A stretch of 64,000 nt of DNA, from assembly GCA_963768975.1 (NCBI GenBank), contig CAVYKB010000014.1, positions 1-64,000 on the forward strand, read 5' to 3'. Numbering within the stretch: the stretch's first letter is position 1; each line of letters begins with the position of its first letter. Both the position numbers and the translations under genes were made by a program. The notes under the pieces were generated by a model. That model was not told the origin of the DNA, did not search any database, and was given only the letters and a program-made list of their open reading frames with translations. The DNA comes from CADCTB01 sp963768975 (GTDB taxonomy: Bacteria > Actinomycetota > Acidimicrobiia > Acidimicrobiales > AC-14). Positions 48,847 through 58,351 of this stretch are shown here, one piece after another.

Positions 48847-51732
48847 CTACGTATTCCCGGCGCCCGTGCGAGCGGCCAGGGCCGCCAACTGGGACCGGTT
48901 GGCCGTGTTCGTCTTGAGCATCAGGCGCTCGACGTGCTTCTCAACCGTGCGGGCGGAGAGGTAAAGACGGTCGGCGATCTCCTTGTTCGTGAGGCCGCCG
49001 GCGACCAGCTCGAGCACGTCGGCCTCTCGCCGCGTCACGCCCAGGCGGGCGAGGTCAGTGTGGATGTCCGAAGGGTCGCCGCCTCGCCGAGGCACCGGGG
49101 CGCCCGCCTTCCGCAGGAGCGACCGGCAGGCGCGAGCCAAGTCGTCCAGTGCCGCCTTCTCGAAGAACTCGAGGGCCTCCCGCAGCAACACCGCCGGCGT
49201 CCCCCAGCCATCCTCGATAGCGGCTTCGGCCACGAGCCGGCGGCCCAGGCTTGCGTACCAGGGCGCATCCTTGAGCACGGACGTGCCGGCCTGGAACGCC
49301 GACTCGGCCAATTCGGTATCACCTGCGCGTCCCGCGTGCACCGCCCGGGCCAGGTCGGCCAGGGCGACGGTGGCGACGTGCATGGAGGCCGCCTCGCTGG
49401 TGAGGTCGTCCAGGACGGCGGTGGACCGCCCCGGGTCGAGCGCCTCGACCAGGGCGTAGACGCCGCGGTACGGGGCCCGGGACACCCCCGAGTTGGCCGG
49501 CACAAGGGACTCGGCGGTGTCGAACTGGGCCAACGCCTCGGCCCGGTCCTCGCTGGCCAGTGCGGCCAGGCCCAGGGCGTGGCCCCGCCCGGTGGCCTCG
49601 ATCTCGTCGTCGAAGAGGGGACGGGCCTCTTCGAATGCGGCGATTGCCGCCGTCCGCCGGCCGCTGACCGCCTCGATCCCGCCCTTTACCGTGAGCACTG
49701 CGGGAATGAGCAGCCCCAGCTGGTGGCGGCGGGCGATCTCGAGTGAGCGTTCGGCCGCCGCCCGGGCCTCGTCCAGCTGGAAGCGGACGAACAGGGCTAC
49801 GGCCAGGTGCATCCCCGCCTGGGCCTCCAGCCCCGGCGCCCCGATGGCCAGTGCGCCGTCCCGCGCCGCCCGCAGGCGATCGGTGCCGCCCAGGCGCACG
49901 AGGTCGATCGTTCCCAGCTCGTGCAGCGCCCGCACACGGCGCAGCGCCAGTCCCGAGGACTCAGCTGTCATGAGCGCCTTGGTGAAGTGCCGTTCGGCTG
50001 ACGGAAGGTCGGCGACCCGAGCGACCCGGCCGAGAACTTCGAGCGACTCGCACAGGAGGTCGGCCAGGCCGAGACGGGCGGCCACGTCTCTTGTTGCGCG
50101 CGCATGAGCGGCCGCGTCGTGGACCTTGTGCTCGCCCAGGTCGACCTGCGCTCGCAGGATGCCGGTGCGGGCCAGGAGTTCCTCGTCCGGCTCGGGAGCG
50201 AGCGCCTCGACGAGGGTGAGGTGGTCGCGGACGCGCCGCCAGTCGGTGGCGGCCAGAGCGGCGGCCGCCAGCCGCAGGTGGGCCTCGGCCCGGCGTCTGG
50301 GAGGAGCACCCGTGGCCGCCAGCCGGGCAAGCAGCCGCTCCCCGATGTCGACCACCCGCCGCACGTCGCCGGCCAGGACGCAACCCTCCAGGAGCAGCTC
50401 GTGGCCCCGGATGCCGTGCTCCGGATCGACGGCGTTGGTCACGACCCGTTCGGCGGCGGCCACGCCCGGCGTCACCGCCCCCGTGCGCAGGGCGGCGACC
50501 GCTGCCGCCAGCAGCAGCTCGCCGGCCCGGTTGCGATCCCCTGCGGCCTCGGCCAGCTCCGCCGCCAGCTCCAGGCGTCCTGGTTCCAGAACCGGCTCTG
50601 CTTCCAGGGCGGTGAGTGCACGCGATGCGATGGCGGCGCGCTCCGGGAGGAGCATGCTCTCGAGCACGGCGGCGCGGGTGAGGGCGTGGCGAAAGCGGAA
50701 GTTGCGGGCCTGGCGGTCCTCCATCACCAGCTGCATGGCCGCCGCCTCTCGGAGGGCGGCAAGGACATGGGCGTCGTCGCACTCGCACGTGGCCCGCAAC
50801 AGGGACCAGTCGAACTGCTCACCCAGCACGGCGGCCGCTCTCAGCACCTCGACGGCCGCCGGTTCCCGCAGAGTGGCGAGACGGTCGGCCACCACGGCGG
50901 CGAAGGATGGGGGCACGGCCGGCTCCAGACGCCCGCGTACGTGCATCCGGCCGGCGTCGTCGCCTTCCAGCGCGCCCGCCTCGAGCAGCGATGCCACGAC
51001 CTCCTCGACGAGAAAGGGCAGGCCGTCGGATGCCTTGAGGACCACGTCCGTCACCTCGGCCGGCACGTCGTCGGTGGCCAGCAGGGCGGCAACCATGGTG
51101 TGGACGCCGTCGCCAGTCAGGCGGTCGAGATCGATGACCGTCGCCTGCCGGCGGGCCCGAAGCCGAGCCGCCTGGCGCTCGGCGGCGGATCCCTCACCCG
51201 CCCGCACGGTGGCCACCACGGCCACGCGCGAGTCGTCCAGCTTGTCGGCCAGGTAGTCGAGCAGCTCCAGCGTGCCGGCGTCGGCCCAGTGGAGGTCCTC
51301 GAGGAGGACGGTCGCTCCGGCAGCGCCAGCGATCCCGCCCAGGACGCCGAGGACCGCCTCGCCCAGCAGGACGATGGAGGGTTCGGCCGGACGGTGCTCG
51401 CCGGGGTGGGCCCACGCGGGGACGATCACGGCCAAGGCGGGGCTGACCTCCGACGGCGGACCGCTGGTGCGCAGGACCGAGAGGAAGGCCTCCGCCACCG
51501 GGCGGTATGGGACGGGAGCCGGTGAGGGGGCGGCCCGGCCCCGCAGCACGGCCATGCCTTTGGCTTTGGCCTCCTCGGCTGCGACCGCCGCCAGCCGGGA
51601 CTTGCCCACGCCCGCTTCCCCGACGACCAAGACGAGCCCGCCGTGCCGTTCAGCCGACCGGGAGACCGCCCCCACCAGAGCCTCGACCTCGGCTTCCCGC
51701 CCGACCAGTACCGGGCAGCGGACGTCCCGCAT
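48847..51732 (-). CDS. Large LuxR-type AAA/TPR transcriptional regulator
   Basis: A 961-residue MalT/LAL-type regulator. Residues about 8-300 are an AAA ATPase with Walker A 'GEAGVGKSRL' near 38 and Walker B 'VLLEDLHWAD' near 142. A long helical-repeat (TPR-like) region follows, and the last 65 residues are a LuxR helix-turn-helix ('LTNKEIADRLYLSARTVEKH'). Such proteins activate transcription after binding ATP and an inducer. It probably controls the co-directional flavodiiron-like and ridA genes 67 bp downstream, or the divergent molybdoenzyme. Confidence 0.93.
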   Translation of the reverse strand: MRDVRCPVLVGREAEVEALVGAVSRSAERHGGLVLVVGEAGVGKSRLAAVAAEEAKAKGMAVLRGRAAPSPAPVPYRPVAEAFLSVLRTSGPPSEVSPALAVIVPAWAHPGEHRPAEPSIVLLGEAVLGVLGGIAGAAGATVLLEDLHWADAGTLELLDYLADKLDDSRVAVVATVRAGEGSAAERQAARLRARRQATVIDLDRLTGDGVHTMVAALLATDDVPAEVTDVVLKASDGLPFLVEEVVASLLEAGALEGDDAGRMHVRGRLEPAVPPSFAAVVADRLATLREPAAVEVLRAAAVLGEQFDWSLLRATCECDDAHVLAALREAAAMQLVMEDRQARNFRFRHALTRAAVLESMLLPERAAIASRALTALEAEPVLEPGRLELAAELAEAAGDRNRAGELLLAAAVAALRTGAVTPGVAAAERVVTNAVDPEHGIRGHELLLEGCVLAGDVRRVVDIGERLLARLAATGAPPRRRAEAHLRLAAAALAATDWRRVRDHLTLVEALAPEPDEELLARTGILRAQVDLGEHKVHDAAAHARATRDVAARLGLADLLCESLEVLGRVARVADLPSAERHFTKALMTAESSGLALRRVRALHELGTIDLVRLGGTDRLRAARDGALAIGAPGLEAQAGMHLAVALFVRFQLDEARAAAERSLEIARRHQLGLLIPAVLTVKGGIEAVSGRRTAAIAAFEEARPLFDDEIEATGRGHALGLAALASEDRAEALAQFDTAESLVPANSGVSRAPYRGVYALVEALDPGRSTAVLDDLTSEAASMHVATVALADLARAVHAGRAGDTELAESAFQAGTSVLKDAPWYASLGRRLVAEAAIEDGWGTPAVLLREALEFFEKAALDDLARACRSLLRKAGAPVPRRGGDPSDIHTDLARLGVTRREADVLELVAGGLTNKEIADRLYLSARTVEKHVERLMLKTNTANRSQLAALAARTGAGNT

Positions 51733-51893
51733 GCCGTTCAGTATGGCGGCCGCACGGACTGAAAGCGCCAGTGGCGGGAGAGGGCCCGGCCGATGACGCC
51801 AGAGCGCCAGGCCTGTATACCGCCTACGCTGGTCCGCAGGAGGAGAGACGGCGCCCCATCCGCCCGAGGATGCGGCGTCCGGGGGAGGATGTC

Positions 51894-54320
51894 ATGGCTG
51901 AGGCATCAACGCCGACCACGGTGGCGACGTACTGCCCGCTCTGCGTGTCGCGTTGCGGTGCGGCGGCGACGGTATCAAGCGGGACCTTCACGCTGAATCG
52001 TGACCCTTCGCACCCGACCGGGAAGGTGCTGTGCATCAAGGGGAAGGAGGCCCCTGCGATCACCGCCCACCCGGATCGGCTGCGCTACCCGATGAAGCGC
52101 ACCAACGTGAAGGGCTCGGCGGACCCAGGCTGGCACCGCATCAGCTGGGACGAGGCGCTCGACACCGTCACCGAGCGCCTTCGGGCACTGGCACGTGACC
52201 ACGGCCCGGAGTCGGTGGTGTTCAGTTCGGTGTCGCCGTCGACATCGGCGATCGTCGACTGTGTGGAGTGGATCCAGCGGCTCCAGCGTGCGTTCGGCAC
52301 CCCGAATTTCGTGGCGTCGATGGAACTGTGCGGCTGGGGCCGGTACCTCGCGTCGCTGTACACCTATGGCGCGTCGGTACCCGGTGAATACATGCCCGAC
52401 CTCGACCGCGCCGGGTGCATCCTGTTCTGGGGCTACAACCCGTCGGTGTCACGACTTGCCCACGCAACGGCAACGCGGGCGGCGCTGAGCCGCGGAGCGA
52501 CGTTGATCGTCGTCGATCCCCGACGGACGGGGCTCGGGACGAAGGCCGACCCCTGGCTGCGAGTCCGTCCGGGCACCGACGCCGCACTGGCACTGGCGAT
52601 CACAAACGTGATGATCGAGCGGGGCTGGTACGACGAGGTGTTCGTACGCCGCTGGACGAACGGCCCCTTCCTGGTCCGCGCCGACACTGGCCGGTTCCTG
52701 CGGGCCAACGACCTCTCCGCTCACGCCGAGGCAGGGCACTACGTCGCATGGGATGCCGTTGCCGGTCAGCGGATCGTCGTCGATCCGGCGGTAGGCGGCT
52801 GTGACGTCGAGGACCACAACCGGCTCGCCCTGATCGGGGCGGTCCAGGTGTCGACAGCCGAAGGCGTCGTGGCCTGCCGGCCGGCGTTCGACCTCGTCGC
52901 CGACCAGTGCCGCGCCTTCTCGCTGGGCATGGCCGAAGAGGTCACGGGTGTTCCTGCCGCCGACATCGAGCGTGCCGCGCACATTCTGTGGGATCGCCGC
53001 CCAGTGGCGTTTTACACCTGGAGCGGTCTCGAACAGCACAGCGGCACCACCCAGATCATCCGAGCGATCAACGTGCTCTACGCCCTGACCGGCTGCTTCG
53101 ACGCCCCCGGCGGCAACGTGTTGTTCACGCCCGTGGCCACGAACCCGATTACCGGGATGGAACTGCTCGAGCCGGCGCAACGGGCAAAGGCGATCGGCCT
53201 CAACGAGCGGCCGCTCGGCCCGGCCCGCTTCGGGTTCGTCACCGGCGAGGACTTCTACACGGCAGCGCTGGAGGGCCGTCCCTACCGGCCCCGGGCGCTC
53301 GTGAGTTTCGGCTCGAACCTGTTGATGGCCCACGGCGACAGTGCCCGAGGCCGGGACGCGCTGCAGACGCTGGACTTCCACGTCCATCTCGACTTGTTTA
53401 TGACCCCCACAGCCGAACAGGCCGACATCGTTCTGCCGGTGACGAGTGCCTTCGAGGCCGAGGGAATGATGGTCGGCTTCGAGATCTCCCAGGAGGCGCA
53501 GTCACTGGTGCAGCTGCGCACTCCGCTGGTGCCGCCGGTGGGTGAGGCCCGCCCGGACATCGAGGTCATCTTTGACCTCGCCGCCCGTCTGGGGCTCGGC
53601 GAGCACTTCTTCGACGGAAGCGTCGACGCCGGCTGGGCCCACCAGCTCGCGCCGAGCGGCGTCACCCTCCAGCAGCTCCGCGCCGACCCCGCTGGCGTTC
53701 GCGTGCCGCTCCAGACCCGTCACCGTAAGTACGAAGCGGCCGGCGACGACGGCCTGCCAGCGGGGTTTGCCACGCCCACGAGACGGATCGAGCTTTACGT
53801 GGAGTCCTTCCTCGACGTCGGTCAGCCGCCGGTCCCGACCTTCACCGAGCCGGCGCTGAGCCCCAGATCACGTCCCGACCTGGCCGAGGAGTTCCCGCTC
53901 GTGCTCACCTGCACCAAGGCGCTGCACTTCTGTGAGACCCAACACCGCCAGGTCGCCAGCCTGCGCCGCCACGTTCCCGATCCGTTGATGGAACTCCACC
54001 CAGACGCGGCCACCGCGCGCGGCATCGCCGAAGGCGACTGGGTGGAGATCAGGACGCCCAAGGGCGCCGTCCGGGCTCGAGCCGCGTTCAACGACACCCT
54101 GGCTCCGGACGTCGTCAGCGGACAGCACGGCTGGTTCGAGGCGTGTGAGGAGCTCGATCTGCCCGGCTTCCCGCCCTTCGGTCCCGGTAGCGCGAACCTC
54201 AACTTGGTGCTCAACCAGACACCGAGTGATCCGATCAGCGGCAGCTCGCCTCTGCGGGCCCAGGTCTGCGATGTGACGCGCCTCGCCGAACGAGATGCCC
54301 CGACGGCCACTTCCATTTGA
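51894..54320 (+). CDS. Molybdopterin oxidoreductase (DMSO-reductase family)
   Basis: An 808-residue molybdenum or tungsten enzyme. The N-terminal [4Fe-4S] site is 'YCPLCVSRCG' plus a later 'VLCIKG' (CxxCxxxC...C). Molybdopterin-guanine-dinucleotide-binding blocks include 'ILFWGYNPSVS' near residue 180 and 'ADIVLPVTSAFEAEGMM' near 505. 'SMELCGWGRY' near 142 may supply a Cys metal ligand. No Tat signal is seen, so it is cytosolic. No electron-transfer subunit gene is adjacent. GGGGAGG precedes the ATG. Moco genes lie at 1.5-4.3 kb. The substrate is unknown. Confidence 0.9.
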   Translation: MAEASTPTTVATYCPLCVSRCGAAATVSSGTFTLNRDPSHPTGKVLCIKGKEAPAITAHPDRLRYPMKRTNVKGSADPGWHRISWDEALDTVTERLRALARDHGPESVVFSSVSPSTSAIVDCVEWIQRLQRAFGTPNFVASMELCGWGRYLASLYTYGASVPGEYMPDLDRAGCILFWGYNPSVSRLAHATATRAALSRGATLIVVDPRRTGLGTKADPWLRVRPGTDAALALAITNVMIERGWYDEVFVRRWTNGPFLVRADTGRFLRANDLSAHAEAGHYVAWDAVAGQRIVVDPAVGGCDVEDHNRLALIGAVQVSTAEGVVACRPAFDLVADQCRAFSLGMAEEVTGVPAADIERAAHILWDRRPVAFYTWSGLEQHSGTTQIIRAINVLYALTGCFDAPGGNVLFTPVATNPITGMELLEPAQRAKAIGLNERPLGPARFGFVTGEDFYTAALEGRPYRPRALVSFGSNLLMAHGDSARGRDALQTLDFHVHLDLFMTPTAEQADIVLPVTSAFEAEGMMVGFEISQEAQSLVQLRTPLVPPVGEARPDIEVIFDLAARLGLGEHFFDGSVDAGWAHQLAPSGVTLQQLRADPAGVRVPLQTRHRKYEAAGDDGLPAGFATPTRRIELYVESFLDVGQPPVPTFTEPALSPRSRPDLAEEFPLVLTCTKALHFCETQHRQVASLRRHVPDPLMELHPDAATARGIAEGDWVEIRTPKGAVRARAAFNDTLAPDVVSGQHGWFEACEELDLPGFPPFGPGSANLNLVLNQTPSDPISGSSPLRAQVCDVTRLAERDAPTATSI

Positions 54321-54433
54321 CGACTTGGCGACCTGCGTACGCAACGGGCTTGTCGGAACGCGCGGTCGAATACGCCGGACCGGCGCCCCGATCGCCGGTA
54401 CACGGGGTGGGCGCGCAACGCTTCTCGGAAGTC

Positions 54434-55231
54434 CTACGTCCGACCGGTGAGGATGTGGCCGACGATGGGAACCTCCGCCTTTCCCTCCGGAGTCGCGAAC
54501 CTGGCGAGCGCGTGGCGCGCGTCGGCGAGGATCGCCGCGTACGTGTCATCGCTGATGCGATCGACGAGCGGGGTGCTTTCGACTTCGATCTTCACCAACT
54601 CATCAATCGAGGCGAACCGGGCCGTGCCAATGTGCCGTCTTGTGGCGGTCAGCCTCATCCCTGCCTCGACGAACATCTCGCCGAGGTGGCCCAGGTCCCC
54701 CATCGTCCAGTATGAGCCGAGCAGGTCCACGGCCGCAGGGCCGGCATGACGCGCCGCAACCTCGACGAAGGGCCGGTAGGCGGGCTGGGAGTCGAGGCTC
54801 GCCCATACCTGCACCGCCACCGCTCCGGTTTCTCTGACCACCCGGCTCATCTCTCGCAACGCACCGGCTCGGTCGGGGAAGAACATGAGAGCGGCCTGGC
54901 AGAGCACGGCGTCGAAGGAGGAGTCGGGGAACGGAAGCCTGCCGGCATCGGCGTTCCGCCAGTCGACGTCAGGGCTGAGGCGGCGAGCGACGGTGAGCAT
55001 GGCCTCGTTGATGTCTATCGCCACCACACGGCCCGTTGCCCCTACACACTCGGCCGCTGCTCTGGCCACCACGCCCGTCCCGCAGCCGACATCGAGGACC
55101 TCCTGGCCGGTCGTGATCCCGGCCGCATCGATGACCAGTGGCGCCCATTCTCCGAACAGGGCGGGCACGAACTTGGCTTCATAGGTCTCCGCAGCGGCCA
55201 GCGAGAGCTGGAAGGTCTCGGTGCTCGTCAC
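54434..55231 (-). CDS. Class I SAM-dependent methyltransferase
   Basis: A 265-residue methyltransferase of the UbiE/Methyltransf_11 type. Motif I is 'EVLDVGCGTGVVARAAAE' near residue 43, followed by 'VVAIDINEAML' and the later 'GRLPFPDSSFDAVLCQAAL'. The GTG start has AAGGAGA six bases upstream. It is divergent from a LuxR regulator, with an inverted repeat between them, which suggests direct control by that regulator. Confidence 0.92.
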   Translation of the reverse strand: MTSTETFQLSLAAAETYEAKFVPALFGEWAPLVIDAAGITTGQEVLDVGCGTGVVARAAAECVGATGRVVAIDINEAMLTVARRLSPDVDWRNADAGRLPFPDSSFDAVLCQAALMFFPDRAGALREMSRVVRETGAVAVQVWASLDSQPAYRPFVEVAARHAGPAAVDLLGSYWTMGDLGHLGEMFVEAGMRLTATRRHIGTARFASIDELVKIEVESTPLVDRISDDTYAAILADARHALARFATPEGKAEVPIVGHILTGRT

Positions 55232-55248
55232 TTTCGTCTCCTTGCATC

Positions 55249-55305
55249 GGGCAACTGCCGCCAAGGCTGCGGCATCAGACCCAAACGAACATCGGGCAGT
55301 TGCCC
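55249..55305. promoter_or_regulatory. Inverted repeat between divergent genes
   Basis: GGGCAACTGCC (55249-55259) and its exact complement GGCAGTTGCCC (55295-55305) are 35 bp apart; each lies within a CATCGGGCA direct repeat. They sit in the 114-bp gap between the methyltransferase and the LuxR/TPR regulator and are a probable binding site. Confidence 0.45.
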
Positions 55306-55345
55306 CATTGGCGAGCCAATTCCGGGCGGGCATCATGGAGGGGCC

Positions 55346-56986
55346 GTGCAGTTCGAAGAACACCTCAAACTGGCGTCGGCCGCCCTCGGCGACGGACGGT
55401 GGCAGGGCGCCCGCGTCGCCTTCGAGGCGTCGCTCGCACAGCAGGAGACCGCCGACGCGCTGGAGGGCCTGGCCCAGGTCTACTGGTGGCTCTGCGATGC
55501 CCGCACCAGCGTGCGGTACCGGGAACGGGCGTGGGTGCTCTTCCGCCAAGGCGGTGACGACGTTCGTGCCGGCCGAGCGGCCGTCGATCTCAGCATCAGC
55601 TACCTCGTGAACCTGGGCAACGATGTCGCCGCCCGGGGCTGGCTCGCCCGTGCCGAACGTCTCACCCGCCGCCTCGATCCCAACCCCCTCCAGGGATGGC
55701 TGTGGCTGATGCAGGGCTACATGTCTGGCGACGCCGAGCGAGCGCAGGCTGACACGGCGCGGGCCCTGGAGCTGGCCCAGGGAACTGGCGACGTCGACCT
55801 CGAGCTCCTCGCCTTGAGCGACCTCGGCGTGGCTCTGGTGGCTCACGGCCGCGCTGACGAGGGCTTGGCCATGCTGGATGAGGCCATGGCGGGCACGCTT
55901 GGCGGTGAGTACGGGCGGCTCGACACGGTGGTCTTCGCCATGTGCAACATGCTCGCCGCCTGCCACCTTGTGGGTGACCTGGACCGGGCCACCCAGTGGT
56001 GCCGGGTGGCCGAGGAATTCATGACTTCCTACGGTTGCCCCTTCCTCTACGCCCGCTGCCGCACCCACTACGGCGGTGTGCTGGTGGCCAAGGGGCGCTG
56101 GGAGCAGGCCGAGGAGCAGCTGCGAGCCGCCTTGGACATGTCCGAGGACGCCGGCCCGGGACCCCGCGTCGAGGCACTGGCCCAGTTCGCCGACCTCCGT
56201 CTGCGTCAGGGGCGGCTGGAGGAGGCCGAGGCCCTGCTCGCTCTCGTCGACGACCCGAGCGACGTGGCCTTGGCGGTGGCGGCGGTGCGGCTGGCCAGCG
56301 GCGAGGCCGCGGTTGCGGCCGGCCTACTCGAGCGCCGGGCCAGATCCCTGGCTGACGGCCACATCGAGGTGGCGCCCATCCTTGCCCTGCTCGTCGAGGC
56401 TCACCTCGCCGACGGGAACGTCGACGGCGCCACGGCCGTGGAATCTCAACTGCACGCAGTGGCGCACGCACAGGACCGGGGCCCGTCCGCAGCTCTCGCC
56501 GTCCTTGCATCCGCCCACGTCGCTGTGGCCAAGGGCGATCGCCCGGTTGCCTGCCGTCAGCTGGAGGATGCGCTCGAGCGGTTCTCCCGGCTCGACCTGC
56601 CACTCGAAGCCGGGCGCGTCCGGCTGGAACTGGCCCGTCTGATGTGCGACGAGCACCCGGAGGCGGCCATCGCCGAGGCAAAGGCAGCACTGGCGGGCTT
56701 CGATCGACTCGGCGCCACCGCTGACGCCGACGCGGCGGCCGCCCTGCTCCGAGCCTTCGGCGTCAGAGCCAGGCGCGCACCCCGGAATGAACCGGGACTC
56801 ACCAAGCGCGAGGAGGAAGTGCTCCACCTCCTTGGGCTCGGTTTGTCGAATCCCGAGATCGCTACCCGCCTCTACATCAGCCGCAAGACCGCCTCGCACC
56901 ACGTGAGCAGCGTGCTCACCAAGCTCGGTGCCCGCAACCGGACCGAAGCCGTCGCCTACGCCACCCGCAAGGTCATCCCGTCCTGA
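55346..56986 (+). CDS. TPR - LuxR transcriptional regulator
   Basis: A 546-residue regulator. Residues about 1-460 are helical repeats of TPR type ('EGLAQVYWWLCDARTSVRYR' and similar units); there is no ATPase domain. The last 65 residues are a LuxR helix-turn-helix ('LTKREEEVLHLLGLGLSNPE', 'IATRLYISRKTASHHVSSV'). The GTG at 55346 has GGAGGGG upstream. It is divergent from a methyltransferase gene and may regulate it via the inverted repeat. Confidence 0.9.
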   Translation: MQFEEHLKLASAALGDGRWQGARVAFEASLAQQETADALEGLAQVYWWLCDARTSVRYRERAWVLFRQGGDDVRAGRAAVDLSISYLVNLGNDVAARGWLARAERLTRRLDPNPLQGWLWLMQGYMSGDAERAQADTARALELAQGTGDVDLELLALSDLGVALVAHGRADEGLAMLDEAMAGTLGGEYGRLDTVVFAMCNMLAACHLVGDLDRATQWCRVAEEFMTSYGCPFLYARCRTHYGGVLVAKGRWEQAEEQLRAALDMSEDAGPGPRVEALAQFADLRLRQGRLEEAEALLALVDDPSDVALAVAAVRLASGEAAVAAGLLERRARSLADGHIEVAPILALLVEAHLADGNVDGATAVESQLHAVAHAQDRGPSAALAVLASAHVAVAKGDRPVACRQLEDALERFSRLDLPLEAGRVRLELARLMCDEHPEAAIAEAKAALAGFDRLGATADADAAAALLRAFGVRARRAPRNEPGLTKREEEVLHLLGLGLSNPEIATRLYISRKTASHHVSSVLTKLGARNRTEAVAYATRKVIPS

Positions 56987-57061
56987 TTCCAAGCGTTGGC
57001 CCGGGCCCCGGAGCGCACTGCGGACCAGCGAGCCGACCTCCTCGACCAGGTGAGCCGCCCG

Positions 57062-58207
57062 CTACTCGACTGAGGCTGGTGGTGGGGTCGACAGGGCCAG
57101 CCATCCGGTTGGGCCGTTGACGTCTTCCCAGCGGGGGGCGTAGTGCTCGAGAAAGATCTGGCCGACCAGCTCGTTGCGGCTCCGAACACCGGTCTTGTCG
57201 AAGATCGACTTGAGGTGGTCCTGCACTGTGTAGGCGGATACATGGAGGCCGGCGGCCATTTCCTTGGTCGATCGGCCTTGCATACACAGGCGCACGACCT
57301 GGCTTTCGCGTTCGGAGAGCCCGTATGCCATGGCCACCAGGGGGGCGACCTCGTTAGGCGTCGCGGGCTGGAGTATCACGGCGGTCCGTCGGTCGCCGCC
57401 ACCGGCGAGGGCCGTGCCGTAGAGAACGAGCCATGCGCCGGATCTCGTCTGCACTCGTGACCGGGCGGCGAGCTGGAGGGGATCGTCACCGCTCGTCAGG
57501 GTGCGCGCCCGGGCTGCGACCGCCTGGACCATCTTCGACTCCGCCGGTGATTCGGGTGGCGGCTCCTCGACGAGCTGGGCGATCCAGTGCTCCGCCGCCG
57601 GTGAGATGAACTCGGGGTGGCCATTTTCGTCGAAGACGACGACGCCGGGACCGTCAGCGGCGGCAATGACTTCGGTCGGCGTCGTGGCCACGCTGGTGAT
57701 CAGCGCCGAGCGCATCCCTTCGGCGATGGTCTCTGACAGCGAGGCGAGGAACCGGACGTCGTCTTCGGTGAACCACGGCTGGTCGCTGCCCCGCAGAAAG
57801 CCGGCCGCGCCCCAGTAGCGGTCGCTGGCGACGAAGGATCCCCGCAGCTCGTCACCCATGCCGTAGGCCGTCTGGGAGCGGTGACGGGCGCTCCGGGAAA
57901 GGTCGCCATGAGTTGCGAGGCTCGTGGCGCCGGCGAGACGGCCGCTGCGGGCCAAGAACCACCACTTGTTGACGTCGTCGATGACGTATTCGTGCTCGGC
58001 CAGCCACGAACCCGAGCAGCCGACGTTTCGGTTCACGCTGCCGGTGAAGAGCACGGTGCCGGGGTCGACCGTGTGCCAGCAGCAGGCGTCGAAGGGCACG
58101 ACCTTGGCCATGATTTCGGTCACCTCGGTGGCGAAGCTGACCCAGTCCAGCCCCCGCCGGCCGAGATGGACTATGTCCTCCTGGATTCGGCGACGGTCAC
58201 GGCTCAC
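57062..58207 (-). CDS. GAF-like sensor - LuxR regulator
   Basis: A 381-residue regulator. The N-terminal 175 residues resemble a GAF sensor ('EIMAKVVPFDACCWHTVDPG' near 32, 'WFTEDDVRFLASLSETIAEG'), the middle resembles a PAS-like region ('GVVVFDENGHPEFISPAAE'), and the C-terminus is a LuxR helix-turn-helix ('LSERESQVVRLCMQGRSTKE', 'HVSAYTVQDHLKSIF'). It is divergent from an O-methyltransferase and separated by a 20-bp near-perfect palindrome, a probable operator. Confidence 0.9.
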   Translation of the reverse strand: MSRDRRRIQEDIVHLGRRGLDWVSFATEVTEIMAKVVPFDACCWHTVDPGTVLFTGSVNRNVGCSGSWLAEHEYVIDDVNKWWFLARSGRLAGATSLATHGDLSRSARHRSQTAYGMGDELRGSFVASDRYWGAAGFLRGSDQPWFTEDDVRFLASLSETIAEGMRSALITSVATTPTEVIAAADGPGVVVFDENGHPEFISPAAEHWIAQLVEEPPPESPAESKMVQAVAARARTLTSGDDPLQLAARSRVQTRSGAWLVLYGTALAGGGDRRTAVILQPATPNEVAPLVAMAYGLSERESQVVRLCMQGRSTKEMAAGLHVSAYTVQDHLKSIFDKTGVRSRNELVGQIFLEHYAPRWEDVNGPTGWLALSTPPPASVE

Positions 58208-58240
58208 GCTGCGATGCTACGCCGCCGGATCTGGGTGGTC

Positions 58241-58260
58241 ACTCCCAGAATTCTGGGGGT
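58241..58260. promoter_or_regulatory. Near-perfect palindrome, probable operator
   Basis: The core CCCAGAATTCTGGG (58244-58257) is a perfect 14-bp palindrome, extended to 20 bp with one mismatch. It lies 33 bp upstream of the LuxR/GAF start and about 90 bp upstream of the O-methyltransferase start. The related half-sites ATCTGGG occur nearby (around 58229 and 58282). Confidence 0.5.
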
Positions 58261-58351
58261 GCAGGGGGCGATCTTCCCGGACATCTGGGATGTTCCCTTC
58301 GCATGAGCGGCCTCATGATCGAGGTGACCATCACGACGACGGAGGACCACG

